Shown here one piece after another: positions 26,111-35,155 of a stretch of DNA of 61,265 nt (its first letter is position 1; each line of letters opens with the position of its first letter). The DNA lies in the NCBI GenBank assembly GCA_029254215.1, contig JAQWYA010000033.1:1-61265 (forward strand), read 5' to 3'. This stretch comes from Pseudorhodobacter sp. (GTDB lineage: Bacteria > Pseudomonadota > Alphaproteobacteria > Rhodobacterales > Rhodobacteraceae). The notes under the pieces are model-generated. The model did not search any database. It saw only the letters and a program-made list of their open reading frames with translations, and was not told the DNA's origin. The translations under genes and the position numbers were made by a program.

Positions 26111-26716
26111 CTAAGGTTTTATCGCCGCCGAGTGCAGCCCCGGAAAGGTCAGGCCGATTCGCGCCAAAGCCGCTTCAAACTGATTGGCGAAAGGCACCCA
26201 AAGTAAAAGACCAATCACCACGCCCCCCATCAACCGGCTAGCCCGGACCGAGCGCATCAGTAGTCGCAGGCAAAACGAACAGAACGCCATGGCTGAGAGC
26301 GCAAGAACCACCACAAGGAATGTGTTGAACCCTTCCATCATATCAAAGGCTTGCCCGACGAACTTCGGACCTGACGTCAAGATATCCACCACCCCCGGAA
26401 AGGAGAGAACAAGCGCCCCCAGAACCAACCCTGACACCAGCCCCATAAACGTGTCGAACCACGCCCGGCCGGATTTTCCGTCCTCCTCGTGCCAATCGGG
26501 GCTGGCGGCTTTGGCGGCGGCCGTCTCGGCGCGCCGGGCCTGCCAATGCGGCACCATCCACAACAGCACAAACAGCCCGATCAGCGGAACTTTCACCTCT
26601 GCCCGGTCAAGTAAGGCCGGATCATAGGCCAACGCGACACCCGCCCCCGTCAGAAGCGTCAGCACGGCAGCAAAACGCAACGCCTTGGCAGACCGGGGCC
26701 GCGTTGGGGCAGACAT
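26111..26716 (-). CDS. Membrane protein of unknown function, coupled to sufB
   Basis: A 201-residue protein with about five TM segments: two near the N-terminus (about 14-32 and 43-58), a charged cytoplasmic loop (about 60-85), then three more. Its ATG overlaps the sufB stop (TGATG, 26714-26718). I recognise no domain. Tight coupling to sufB suggests matched expression rather than a known shared activity. Confidence 0.75.
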   Translation of the reverse strand: MSAPTRPRSAKALRFAAVLTLLTGAGVALAYDPALLDRAEVKVPLIGLFVLLWMVPHWQARRAETAAAKAASPDWHEEDGKSGRAWFDTFMGLVSGLVLGALVLSFPGVVDILTSGPKFVGQAFDMMEGFNTFLVVVLALSAMAFCSFCLRLLMRSVRASRLMGGVVIGLLLWVPFANQFEAALARIGLTFPGLHSAAIKP

Positions 26717-28233
26717 CAGCCGACCGAGCCTTCCAGTGAAATGGCCACCAGCGCCTGTGCTTCCATGGCGAACTCCATCGGAAGGGCTTGCAGCACTTCC
26801 TTGCAGAATCCATTCACCACCAAGGCCACAGCCTCTTCTTCATCCATCCCGCGAGAGCGGCAGTAGAACAGCTGGTCATCATCCACCTTGGAGGTCGTGG
26901 CCTCATGCTCCACCCGGCTGGAGTTGTTCTTGACCTCGATATAAGGCACCGTGTGCGCGCCGCATTTATCGCCGATCAGCAAGCTGTCGCATTGAGTATA
27001 ATTCCGCGATTCCTTGGCCTTAGGGTGCATTGTTACCAAACCACGGTAAGTGTTCTGCGCCCGCCCGGCCGAGATCCCCTTAGAGACGATCCGGCTTTTT
27101 GTCCGCTTGCCAAGATGGATCATCTTGGTCCCCGTATCGGCCTGCTGCGCGTTATTGGCGATCGCGATGGAGTAGAACTCCCCCTGACTGTCATCGCCGC
27201 GCAGGATGCAAGACGGGTATTTCCAGGTGATGGCAGAGCCGGTTTCGACCTGCGTCCACATCACTTTTGACCGATCGCCCCGGCAATCGGCGCGCTTGGT
27301 CACGAAGTTGTAAATACCGCCTTTGCCATTCTCATCGCCCGGATACCAGTTCTGGACGGTGGAATATTTAACCTCGGCATCGTCAAGGATCACGATTTCA
27401 ACCACTGCCGCGTGCAACTGGTTGGTGTCGCGCTTCGGCGCGGTGCAGCCTTCAAGATAGCTGACGTAAGAGCCTTTTTCGGCCACGATCAGGGTGCGTT
27501 CAAACTGGCCTGTGTTTTCGGCATTGATGCGGAAATAGGTCGAAAGCTCCATCGGGCAGCGCACGCCTTCGGGGATATACACGAAGGAACCATCTGAAAA
27601 CACAGCGGAATTCAGCGTCGCAAAGAAGTTGTCCGACGGCGGCACAACCGAGCCGAGATAGCGCTTCACCAGCCCAGGATGCTCGCGCACCGCCTCCGAG
27701 ATGGAACAAAAGATTACGCCGGCCTTGGCAAGTTCTGCCTGAAAGGTGGTGCCCACAGAGACAGAGTCAAAGACCGCATCCACAGCGACCTTGCGCGGTT
27801 CATCCGCACCTTCGACCCCCGCCAAAAGCATCTGCTCTTTCAGCGGAATGCCCAGCTTTTCATAGGTTGCAAGCAGCTTCGGGTCCACCTCATCCAAGGA
27901 TTTCGGCTTTGTTTCCATGCTCTTGGGTTTGGCGTAGTAGTAGATGTCCTGATAGTCGATCTGCGGATAGTCGATCATCGCCCAATCGGGTTCGCGCATT
28001 TCGAGCCAGCGCCGATAGGCCGCCAGACGCCATTCCAGCATCCATTCCGGTTCGTCATTCTTGGCCGAGATCAGGCGCACGATGTCTTCGTTCAGCCCTT
28101 TGGGGGCGAAATCCATCTCGATTTCGGTTTCCCAGCCGTATTTGTACTTTCCCGCCATCGCCTGAACGGTTTCGATGGTTTCGCGATCAACGCCGTCGCG
28201 CACTTCGATTTCAAGCTGAGGCATGGCCGTCAT
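26716..28233 (-). CDS. sufB: Fe-S cluster assembly protein SufB
   Basis: Core scaffold of SufBC2D, where the nascent cluster forms. The 505-residue protein has [18 protein letters not shown] at the N-terminus and the conserved C-terminal [20 protein letters not shown], with the cysteine that fits the cluster-binding site, and [24 protein letters not shown] 28233 has GGAG seven bases upstream. It is the second structural gene of the operon after the NifS/IscS-like gene. Confidence 0.97.
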   Translation of the reverse strand: MTAMPQLEIEVRDGVDRETIETVQAMAGKYKYGWETEIEMDFAPKGLNEDIVRLISAKNDEPEWMLEWRLAAYRRWLEMREPDWAMIDYPQIDYQDIYYYAKPKSMETKPKSLDEVDPKLLATYEKLGIPLKEQMLLAGVEGADEPRKVAVDAVFDSVSVGTTFQAELAKAGVIFCSISEAVREHPGLVKRYLGSVVPPSDNFFATLNSAVFSDGSFVYIPEGVRCPMELSTYFRINAENTGQFERTLIVAEKGSYVSYLEGCTAPKRDTNQLHAAVVEIVILDDAEVKYSTVQNWYPGDENGKGGIYNFVTKRADCRGDRSKVMWTQVETGSAITWKYPSCILRGDDSQGEFYSIAIANNAQQADTGTKMIHLGKRTKSRIVSKGISAGRAQNTYRGLVTMHPKAKESRNYTQCDSLLIGDKCGAHTVPYIEVKNNSSRVEHEATTSKVDDDQLFYCRSRGMDEEEAVALVVNGFCKEVLQALPMEFAMEAQALVAISLEGSVG

Positions 28234-28278
28234 TTCTTCTCTCCTGCTCCGGCGAGGCCGGTTGTGTTCTCAATTTCG

Positions 28279-29322
28279 TCAGGCGGCGCGTTCTTTGTGC
28301 CGCCGGTACAACGCGCCCCATTTATCGGCAAAGCGCAGCACCTGATCTGTCGTCGTCTCTGGCCCCAACGAGATCCGGATCGCAGAGGCGGCCAGCGCCT
28401 CGTCATATCCCATGGCCCGCAAGACCTGACTGGCGCGCACTTTGCCCGAAGAACAGGCCGACCCCGCCGAGATGGCGAACCCGGCAAGGTCCATCTGCAT
28501 CACCTGCGTCTCCCCTTTCCAGCCGGGGGCGATCAGGCAAAGCGTGTTCGGAAGGCGCGCCTCGCCTTTCCCGACAAAAATAGTCTCAATTGCCGCGCTC
28601 GACAATGCCTTTTCTAGAATATTTCTAAGTTGGGCCACTTCTTCCCAGACACCATTGGCCAGATCACGGGCGGCGGCCTGTGCTGCGGCGGCAAATCCGG
28701 CGATCCCGATCAGGTTCTCGGTCCCGGCGCGGCGACCCATTTCCTGCCCGCCGCCCTTGATTTGTGCCGCGATATCCACGCCGCGCCGCAAGATCACCGC
28801 CCCCGCCCCCTTGGGCCCGCCCAGCTTATGGGCGGAAACGAGGCCCGCATCACAGCCCAGCCAGTTGAAGGCCAGTGGCACCTTGCCGAAAGCCTGCGTG
28901 AGATCGCTGACGGCCAGCCCCTGTTGCAAGTCCTGCAAGATCCCGGTTTCGGAATTGGCCAGTTGCAGCGCCGATTGCGCAGGGTTTGGGGCCGAGACTT
29001 CACCCGCCTCGGACACGGCAAGATCCACCGTACAATAAGCCTTCACCGCGTCATGTTCGACCATGGCGCAATGCAGCCCCCGGCCAGCGCAAGCAAAGGC
29101 CGCACTTTCCGTCGCAGAGCCGGTAAAGACGATGTCAGCCCCATCCGCCCCCACTGCTTCGGCCAGCTGGCCGCGCGCCCGTTCCAAAAGCGCTTTCGCC
29201 GCCCGCCCTTCGGCATGAACCGAAGACGGATTGCCCACAACATCCATCGCCGCGATCATGGCGGCGCGGGCCTCGGGGCGCAGCGGGGTCGTGGCGTTCC
29301 AATCCAGATAGGCACGGGTCAT
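28279..29322 (-). CDS. Cysteine desulfurase, NifS/IscS-like (class I)
   Basis: A 347-residue PLP aminotransferase-fold enzyme. Class I features: YLDWNATTPLRPEAR at the N-terminus, PLP lysine in SAHKLGGPKG, and the flexible cysteine loop SAGSACSSGKVRAS. I chose ATG 29322 (MTRAYLDWN) over the track start at 29373. It is shorter than E. coli IscS (404) and lies directly between iscR and sufB, as in other Rhodobacterales. With SufS the operon encodes two desulfurases of different classes. Confidence 0.92.
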   Translation of the reverse strand: MTRAYLDWNATTPLRPEARAAMIAAMDVVGNPSSVHAEGRAAKALLERARGQLAEAVGADGADIVFTGSATESAAFACAGRGLHCAMVEHDAVKAYCTVDLAVSEAGEVSAPNPAQSALQLANSETGILQDLQQGLAVSDLTQAFGKVPLAFNWLGCDAGLVSAHKLGGPKGAGAVILRRGVDIAAQIKGGGQEMGRRAGTENLIGIAGFAAAAQAAARDLANGVWEEVAQLRNILEKALSSAAIETIFVGKGEARLPNTLCLIAPGWKGETQVMQMDLAGFAISAGSACSSGKVRASQVLRAMGYDEALAASAIRISLGPETTTDQVLRFADKWGALYRRHKERAA

Positions 29323-29422
29323 GCGGCGGCCTTTTTGGCAAAGGCGGCAAAAACCGTCATCCGTCCGGCGCATGGCCGCTTGGGCATGCTGGATCCGGCG
29401 ATTGAAAGGCTCAGATCAGGGC

Positions 29423-29884
29423 TCATTCTTCATCCACCACCCGAAACAGCGCCGGGACGGCGGGGCACGGCGTCATCTCATTGCGAATCACGTCTGACAG
29501 GCGGGTCTGGTGCAGGAACACATAGACATGCGCCGAAAGCCCCTCCCACACGCGGTTCGACAGGCTTTGCGCCCGACTGCCAGACACTCCGCCCGAGGCC
29601 CCTGCCCCGGAATGCAGCGCGCTTACCGTTTCCTCCACCGCCTGCATGATCTCCGAGATCCGCACCTCTTCGGGGCGGCGCGACAACCGATAACCGCCGC
29701 CCGGCCCACGCACAGCCTCCACCAGACCGGCGCGGCGCAGTTTCACGAACAACTGCTCCAGATAAGGAAGCGAGATATCCTGCCGCTTGGAGATTTCCGC
29801 CAGCGACACAAGATTATCGGGGGCCGCAAGCGCCAGATCGGTCAAGGCAACCATCGCATAGCGCCCCTTGGTCGACAGTTTCAT
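29423..29884 (-). CDS. iscR: IscR-type Rrf2 regulator without the cysteine triad
   Basis: Winged-helix regulator of the Rrf2 family, first gene of the isc-suf operon. The start MKLSTKGRYAMVALTDLAL and recognition region ISLPYLEQLFVKLRRAGLV are typical of IscR. ATG 29884 is where homology begins; the track start at 29956 is too early. In E. coli IscR three cysteines about residues 92-104 hold the [2Fe-2S] cluster; here that region is SALHSGAGASGGVSGSR with none. The only cysteine in the 153-residue protein is Cys140 (EMTPCPAVP). R. sphaeroides IscR is known to have an unusual cluster ligation, and this looks like the same type. Confidence 0.92.
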   Translation of the reverse strand: MKLSTKGRYAMVALTDLALAAPDNLVSLAEISKRQDISLPYLEQLFVKLRRAGLVEAVRGPGGGYRLSRRPEEVRISEIMQAVEETVSALHSGAGASGGVSGSRAQSLSNRVWEGLSAHVYVFLHQTRLSDVIRNEMTPCPAVPALFRVVDEE

Positions 29885-29975
29885 GCCATTCCCCCTTGTT
29901 TCCGCTGCAAACTCATTGACCTGACGCATCGGGCCGCTTAACTCAACGCTGACCACAGGGCCTTTGGCGCCTGTT

Positions 29976-29989
29976 TTGAACGGTTCTAA
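29976..29989. promoter_or_regulatory. Short palindrome between iscR and the divergent hydrolase
   Basis: TTGAACGGTTCTAA contains GAAC-G-GTTC. It lies 92-105 bp upstream of iscR and about 60 bp upstream of the hydrolase start. It could be an operator for IscR or another iron regulator, but the match to any published motif is not shown. I found no clean TGA-N9-TCA Iron-Rhodo box here. Confidence 0.3.
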
Positions 29990-30048
29990 TTATGCGCAGG
30001 GGCTTTGTCCACCAAACCCGCAGCGCAGGAAAGCGACAGGTTACCAAG

Positions 30049-30708
30049 ATGCCCGAAGTCATCTTTGCCGGCCCAGAAGGCCGCCTCGAAGGCCGCTACC
30101 ACCCGCAAAAAGAGCGGGACGCCCCGATCGCCATCGTCTTGCACCCGCATCCGCAGTTCGGCGGCACGATGAACAACAAGGTTGTCTACAACCTGCATTA
30201 TGCTTTTTACAACCTGGGCTTCACGGTTCTGCGCTTCAACTTCCGGGGTGTAGGTCGCAGCCAAGGCGAGTATGATCAGGGAATTGGCGAATTGTCCGAT
30301 GCGGCAAGTGCGCTGGATTACCTGCAATCGATGAACCCCAATGCCAAGCATTGCTGGGTCGCGGGCTTTTCCTTCGGGGCTTGGATCGGCATGCAGCTCT
30401 TGATGCGCCGCCCAGAGATCACGGGCTTCATCTCGGTCGCGCCGCCTGCGAACATGTACGACTTCTCCTTCCTTGCGCCCTGCCCCTCGTCGGGCCTGAT
30501 CATCAACGGCTCTGCCGATAAGGTCGCGCCGCCCAAGGACACGGTGAACCTTGTCAACAAGCTGCATGAGCAGAAGGGCATCACCATCACCCATACGCTG
30601 GTCGACGGTGCGGATCACTTCTTCAAAGATGAAGAACGTCACATGAAGCCGATGATCGACACGGTCTCTGGCTATGTAAAGCGCCGCATCGGTGAGGCAT
30701 CGCGGTAA
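30049..30708 (+). CDS. Alpha/beta hydrolase (COG2945 type)
   Basis: A 219-residue soluble hydrolase. HPHPQFGGTMNNKVV near residue 40 is the family hallmark. The nucleophile elbow is AGFSFGAWIG, the probable acid lies in GSADKVAPP, and the histidine in DGADHFFKDEE. ATG 30049 (MPEVIFAG) marks the conserved start; the track start at 29992 is early. It is divergent from iscR and followed after 3 bp by a small ORF. Substrate unknown. Confidence 0.85.
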   Translation: MPEVIFAGPEGRLEGRYHPQKERDAPIAIVLHPHPQFGGTMNNKVVYNLHYAFYNLGFTVLRFNFRGVGRSQGEYDQGIGELSDAASALDYLQSMNPNAKHCWVAGFSFGAWIGMQLLMRRPEITGFISVAPPANMYDFSFLAPCPSSGLIINGSADKVAPPKDTVNLVNKLHEQKGITITHTLVDGADHFFKDEERHMKPMIDTVSGYVKRRIGEASR

Positions 30709-30711
30709 ATC

Positions 30712-30978
30712 ATGGCAGTCGTCGATCAACTTGCCGATGAGCTTGCCAAAACCGTGCTGGAGGCAATGGACCGGCTCGACGACGACCGCTTTTTCGAGAA
30801 AGTCTCGCGCGTGGTGGGATCCACCTCTCCGACCTTGGAGGAGGCGTTTCTGACCTCGATCCGCATCCGCCTTGCCGACAAGCGCGCCCGTGCCTTTGTC
30901 GCCAAGGCGCTTGAGGCCGCAAAAACCGGGGGCGAGGCCCCCAAAGCCCCCAGCGCGCCCCCGACGGACAGCCATTGA
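30712..30978 (+). CDS. Small conserved-looking protein of unknown function
   Basis: An 88-residue acidic/helical protein (MAVVDQLADELAKTVLEAM at the start) with a Pro/Ala-rich C-terminal tail. It starts 3 bp after the hydrolase stop, and its TGA overlaps the TTG start of the HD-domain gene, so it is within a three-gene operon. I recognise no domain. Codon use looks like its neighbours, and the coupling supports a real gene. Confidence 0.7.
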   Translation: MAVVDQLADELAKTVLEAMDRLDDDRFFEKVSRVVGSTSPTLEEAFLTSIRIRLADKRARAFVAKALEAAKTGGEAPKAPSAPPTDSH

Positions 30979-31559
30979 CCGCCCGTCTGGATCAGCAATT
31001 CGCCTTTCTCAACGAGGCAGACCGCCTGAAGTCGGTGCTGCGCGCCACGACGCTTTGCGACGCCTCGCGGCGTGAAAATTCGGGGGAACACAGTTGGCAT
31101 CTGGCCCTTTATGCGCTGGTGCTGGCCGATCAGGCGGAACCGGGGGTCGATATCAACCGGGTGCTGCGGATGCTGATCCTGCATGATCTGGTCGAAATCG
31201 ACGTGGGCGATGTGCCGATCCACAGCCAAAACGGGGCCGCGCATGGCGCGCCCGAGGTCCTCGAGGCCGAAGCGCGGGCGGCCGAACGGATTTTCGGTCT
31301 GCTTCCCGCTGATCTGCGCGCCCCCTTTCTGGCGCTCTGGCAAGAATTCGAGGCCGCCGAGACCCCCGACGCCCGCTTTGCAAAATCGCTCGACCGGGTG
31401 CAGCCCCTGATGCAGAACATCGCTTGCGGCGGCGGCACCTGGACGGAATATAACGTCACCCTGCCCCAGCTCGAGGCCCGCGTCGGCACCAAAGTCGCCA
31501 AGGGCGCGCCGCGCTTGTGGGATTGGATCCGCGCCAAGGCGCTGCCCTTTTTCTCCTGA
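30975..31559 (+). CDS. HD-domain phosphohydrolase (YfbR-like 5'-deoxynucleotidase type)
   Basis: A 194-residue protein with the HD metal site: ENSGEHSWHLALYAL supplies a histidine and LILHDLVEIDVGD the His-Asp pair; a later Asp in SLDRVQPLM completes the set. The N-terminus with TTG start (LDQQFAFLNEADRLKSVLR) aligns with family members I recall, so TTG 30975 is probably real; it overlaps the upstream stop (TTGA). The likely activity is nucleotide monophosphate hydrolysis, by family inference. Confidence 0.85.
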   Translation: MTARLDQQFAFLNEADRLKSVLRATTLCDASRRENSGEHSWHLALYALVLADQAEPGVDINRVLRMLILHDLVEIDVGDVPIHSQNGAAHGAPEVLEAEARAAERIFGLLPADLRAPFLALWQEFEAAETPDARFAKSLDRVQPLMQNIACGGGTWTEYNVTLPQLEARVGTKVAKGAPRLWDWIRAKALPFFS

Positions 31560-31616
31560 TCCTGCCCGATTTTGCAGCACAAAGGTGCCGAAATCGCGGC
31601 TTAATGCCTCACCGTT

Positions 31617-31640
31617 TGGTATACCATTGCATACCATCTA
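31617..31640. promoter_or_regulatory. GntR-type palindrome with repeated half-site upstream of icd
   Basis: TGGTATACCA (31617-31626) is a perfect palindrome of the form bound by several GntR-family (FCD) regulators. A related half, CATACCATC, follows at 31630-31638. They lie 70-90 bp before the icd start, where a regulator could overlap the promoter. Confidence 0.45.
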
Positions 31641-31704
31641 GCCAAAATGGGTCCTTCTGACCTAAGTAAGCGCAACCGAATCCCTCAATCCGAAAGTGAT
31701 CCTC

Positions 31705-32919
31705 ATGACCAAAATCAAAGTTGAAAACCCCGTTGTTGAACTGGATGGCGATGAGATGACGCGGATCATCTGGGATTTCATCAAGCAAAAGCTGATCCTC
31801 CCCTATCTCGATATCGATCTGAAATATTACGATCTGAGCATGGAAGAGCGGGACCGCACCGACGATCAGATCACCATCGACAGCGCCGAGGCGATCAAGA
31901 CCTATGGGGTTGGCGTCAAATGCGCGACCATCACCCCTGACGAGGGCCGGGTGGAGGAATTCGGCCTCAAGAAGATGTGGCGCAGCCCGAACGGGACGAT
32001 CCGCAACATCCTTGGCGGCGTCATCTTCCGCGAACCGATCATCTGCAAGAATGTCCCCCGCCTCGTGCCCGGCTGGACAAAACCGATCGTCGTAGGCCGC
32101 CACGCTTACGGCGATCAATACCGCGCCACGGATTTCCGCTTTCCCGGCAAGGGCAAGCTTTCGATCAAATTCGTAGGCGAGGATGGCGAGGTGATTGAAC
32201 GCGAGGTCTTCGACGCCCCCAGCGCGGGCGTGACGATGGCCATGTATAACCTCGACCAGTCGATCCTCGACTTCGCCCGCGCCTCGATGAACTACGGCCT
32301 TGTCAAAGGTTGGCCGGTCTATCTTTCCACCAAGAACACGATCCTCAAAGCCTATGACGGGCGTTTCAAGGATCTGTTCCAGCAGGTCTATGACGAAGAA
32401 TTCGCTGAAAAATTCAAGGCCGCGGGCATCACCTACGAACACCGCCTGATCGACGATATGGTCGCAGCCGCCATGAAATGGTCGGGCGGCTATGTCTGGG
32501 CCTGCAAGAATTACGATGGCGATGTGCAATCGGATACGGTGGCGCAAGGCTTTGGCTCTCTGGGCCTGATGACATCCGTCCTGATGACCCCCGATGGCAA
32601 AACCGTTGAGGCCGAAGCCGCCCATGGCACCGTCACCCGCCATTACCGTCAACATCAGGCCGGCAAGGAAACTTCGACAAATTCCATCGCCTCGATCTTC
32701 GCCTGGACGGGCGGGCTGAAGCACCGCGCCAAGCTTGATGACAACGCCCAACTGCTGCGCTTTGCCCAAACACTGGAAAAAGTCACCGTCGATTGCGTCG
32801 AAGACGGTCATATGACCAAAGACCTCGCCCTCCTTGTCGGGCCAGATCAGAAATGGCTCACCACCATGGGCTATCTGGAAAAGGTTGACGACTATCTGAA
32901 CCGAGCCCTCAAAGGCTAA
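31705..32919 (+). CDS. icd: Isocitrate dehydrogenase, NADP-dependent, eukaryotic-like dimeric type
   Basis: Oxidative decarboxylation of isocitrate to 2-oxoglutarate in the TCA cycle. The 404-residue product begins [20 protein letters not shown] and has the substrate loop [12 protein letters not shown] and cofactor region [11 protein letters not shown] of subfamily II enzymes, rather than the E. coli-type Icd. ATG 31705 is preferred to the track's GTG 31696. Single-gene unit, with a palindrome upstream and a repeat element downstream. Confidence 0.96.
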   Translation: MTKIKVENPVVELDGDEMTRIIWDFIKQKLILPYLDIDLKYYDLSMEERDRTDDQITIDSAEAIKTYGVGVKCATITPDEGRVEEFGLKKMWRSPNGTIRNILGGVIFREPIICKNVPRLVPGWTKPIVVGRHAYGDQYRATDFRFPGKGKLSIKFVGEDGEVIEREVFDAPSAGVTMAMYNLDQSILDFARASMNYGLVKGWPVYLSTKNTILKAYDGRFKDLFQQVYDEEFAEKFKAAGITYEHRLIDDMVAAAMKWSGGYVWACKNYDGDVQSDTVAQGFGSLGLMTSVLMTPDGKTVEAEAAHGTVTRHYRQHQAGKETSTNSIASIFAWTGGLKHRAKLDDNAQLLRFAQTLEKVTVDCVEDGHMTKDLALLVGPDQKWLTTMGYLEKVDDYLNRALKG

Positions 32920-32933
32920 AGCTCTTTTTCGTC

Positions 32934-32994
32934 TTTTCATCTGTTCAAAAATATCCTCGGGTGGGGTCCGGGGAGGGCAGACAGCCCTCCCCGG
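32934..32994. repeat. Intergenic hairpin-plus-tail repeat, copy C (class 1 tail)
   Basis: Minus-strand reading: hairpin CCGGGGAGGG/CCCTCCCCGG around CTGTC (32968-32994), then the tail GGATATTTTTGAACAGATGA to 32934. It lies between icd and typA. Its tail matches copy A nearly base for base. Confidence 0.75.
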
Positions 32995-33134
32995 CGCTCT
33001 CGGCCTCGCCTCCGCAGCCCCCATTTGGGCCACAGTAAGCCTCGCATTTTGCTCACGCAGCATTGCCTCTGGCCAATCGCTGCCAAAACGGCTATGGCAG
33101 CGCCAACTTCAGACAAACCGAAAGTGACTCTCCG

Positions 33135-34952
33135 ATGGAGCTCCGCAACATCGCCATCATCGCGCATGTCGACCATGGCAAAACCACCCTCGTCGACGAA
33201 TTGCTAAAGCAATCCGGCACCTATCGCGACAATCAGGCCACCACCGAACGCGCGATGGACAGCAATGACATCGAACGCGAACGTGGGATCACCATTCTGG
33301 CGAAATGTACCTCCGTCGAACATGACGGCGTGCGCATCAATATCGTCGACACCCCCGGCCACGCCGATTTCGGCGGCGAGGTGGAGCGCATCCTGAATAT
33401 GGTGGATGGTGTGGTCCTGCTGGTGGATGCCGCCGAAGGCCCGATGCCGCAAACCAAATTCGTGACCTCCAAGGCGCTCGCGCTGGGTCTGCGCCCGATT
33501 GTCGTTCTCAACAAGGTCGACAAGCATGATGCCGAACCCGACCGCGCCCTGAATGAAGTCTTCGATCTTTTTGCCAATCTCGGCGCCGATGACGCGCAGC
33601 TTGATTTCCCGCATCTCTACGCGTCGGGCCGTGCTGGCTGGGCCGATGAGGCACTGGACGGGCCGCGTGAAAACCTCACAGCACTTTTTGATCTGATCGT
33701 CCGCCATGTTCCGGCCCCGCGTCAGGTGAGCCTGGCCGACCAACCCTTCAAGATGCTCGCCACCACGCTGTCGGCAGATCCGTTCATCGGCCGCGTCCTC
33801 ACGGGCCGGGTCGAGGCTGGCACGCTGAAAGTGGGCGCGCAGGTCAAGGCGCTGTCGCGCAAGGGCGACCGGATCGAACAATTCCGCTGCACCAAGATCC
33901 TCGCGTTCCGGGGCCTGAGCCAGCAATCCATCGAGGAAGCTGTTGCGGGCGATATCGTGACCATCGCGGGCATGACCAAAGCGACGGTGGCCGATACGCT
34001 GTGCGATCCGGCTGTCGAAGAGGCGATCGAGGCTCAGCCCATCGATCCGCCGACCATCACGGTCACCTTCGGCATCAATGACAGCCCGCTTGCCGGCAAA
34101 GACGGCTCCAAGGTTCAGTCGCGGGTGATCCGCAAGCGTCTGATGGACGAAGCTGAAACCAATGTCGCCATCAAGATCGCCGACACCCCCGGCGGTGAGG
34201 CTTTCGAAGTCTCGGGCCGTGGCGAACTTCAGATGGGCGTCTTGATTGAAAACATGCGGCGCGAAGGGTTCGAGCTGTCGATCAGCCGCCCCCGCGTCAT
34301 CTTCCGCGAGGAAGACGGCGTCCGCATGGAACCGGTCGAAGAAGTCACCATTGACGTCGATGATGAATATTCCGGCGCGGTGATCGAAAAGCTGACCGGA
34401 GAGCGCAAGGGCGATCTGGTTGAGATGAAGCCCGCAGGTGTTGGCAAGACCCGCATCGTGGCGCATGTGCCGTCGCGGGGCCTGATCGGCTATCACGGCC
34501 AGTTCCTGACCGACACGCGCGGCACCGGGGTTCTGAACCGTCTGTTCCATTCCTGGACAGCGCATAAGGGCCCGATTCAGGGCCGTCGTCAGGGCGTTCT
34601 CATCTCAATGGAAAACGGCGTCTCGGTGGCTTATGCTTTGTGGAAGCTGGAAGATCGCGGCAAGTTCTTCATCGGCGCACAGGAAGCGGTCTATCAGGGC
34701 ATGATCCTGGGCGAACACAGCCGCGACAATGATCTGGAGATCAACCCCCTCAAGGGCAAGCAGCTGACCAACGTGCGCGCGAGCGGCACGGATGAAGCCG
34801 TGCGCCTGACGACCCCGGTCCGCATGTCGCTGGAAGAATCCATCGCCTATATCGCAGATGATGAACTGGTCGAAGTGACGCCCAAGAACATCCGCCTGCG
34901 CAAGCGCTACCTTGACCCGCATGAGCGTAAGCGCCAGTCGCGCGCAAGCTAA
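33135..34952 (+). CDS. typA: Ribosome-associated translational GTPase TypA/BipA
   Basis: A 605-residue EF-G-like GTPase. G1 is [10 protein letters not shown], switch [10 protein letters not shown]3 [13 protein letters not shown]4 NKVDK. Domains II, III and V follow, and the C-terminal BipA-specific domain includes [17 protein letters not shown]. It associates with ribosomes and affects 50S assembly and stress responses. ATG 33135 (MELRNIAI) is the conserved start; the track's 33063 is early. A strong terminator follows. Confidence 0.96.
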   Translation: MELRNIAIIAHVDHGKTTLVDELLKQSGTYRDNQATTERAMDSNDIERERGITILAKCTSVEHDGVRINIVDTPGHADFGGEVERILNMVDGVVLLVDAAEGPMPQTKFVTSKALALGLRPIVVLNKVDKHDAEPDRALNEVFDLFANLGADDAQLDFPHLYASGRAGWADEALDGPRENLTALFDLIVRHVPAPRQVSLADQPFKMLATTLSADPFIGRVLTGRVEAGTLKVGAQVKALSRKGDRIEQFRCTKILAFRGLSQQSIEEAVAGDIVTIAGMTKATVADTLCDPAVEEAIEAQPIDPPTITVTFGINDSPLAGKDGSKVQSRVIRKRLMDEAETNVAIKIADTPGGEAFEVSGRGELQMGVLIENMRREGFELSISRPRVIFREEDGVRMEPVEEVTIDVDDEYSGAVIEKLTGERKGDLVEMKPAGVGKTRIVAHVPSRGLIGYHGQFLTDTRGTGVLNRLFHSWTAHKGPIQGRRQGVLISMENGVSVAYALWKLEDRGKFFIGAQEAVYQGMILGEHSRDNDLEINPLKGKQLTNVRASGTDEAVRLTTPVRMSLEESIAYIADDELVEVTPKNIRLRKRYLDPHERKRQSRAS

Positions 34953-34978
34953 GCGCGCCGGATCAAAACGAAATGCAA

Positions 34979-35008
34979 AGGGGCGTGCCAGCTTGGCGCG
35001 CCCTTTTT
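34979..35008 (+). terminator. Terminator after typA
   Basis: GGGGCGTGCCA and TGGCGCGCCCC pair over 11 positions (one G-T) around GCT (stem 34980-35003), followed by TTTTT on the plus strand. Confidence 0.85.
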
Positions 35009-35155
35009 CAATGGTAAACCCCTGCGGCAGATCAGGGCGCTTGGCCGCCCCGCCCCCAGAAATCCTTGGCTTTGAAGCGCCGCAGCCGATAGCCTTGCCC
35101 CCGCAGGCTCCCGACAAAACCGGGTTTTCCTGTGAAAACCGGGGGAAGACGTCTC

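Noticed and set aside
29884-30048. Iron-Rhodo box (TGA-N9-TCA) upstream of iscR
   Set aside because: I found only near misses such as TGACCTGACGCATC; none fits the full pattern.
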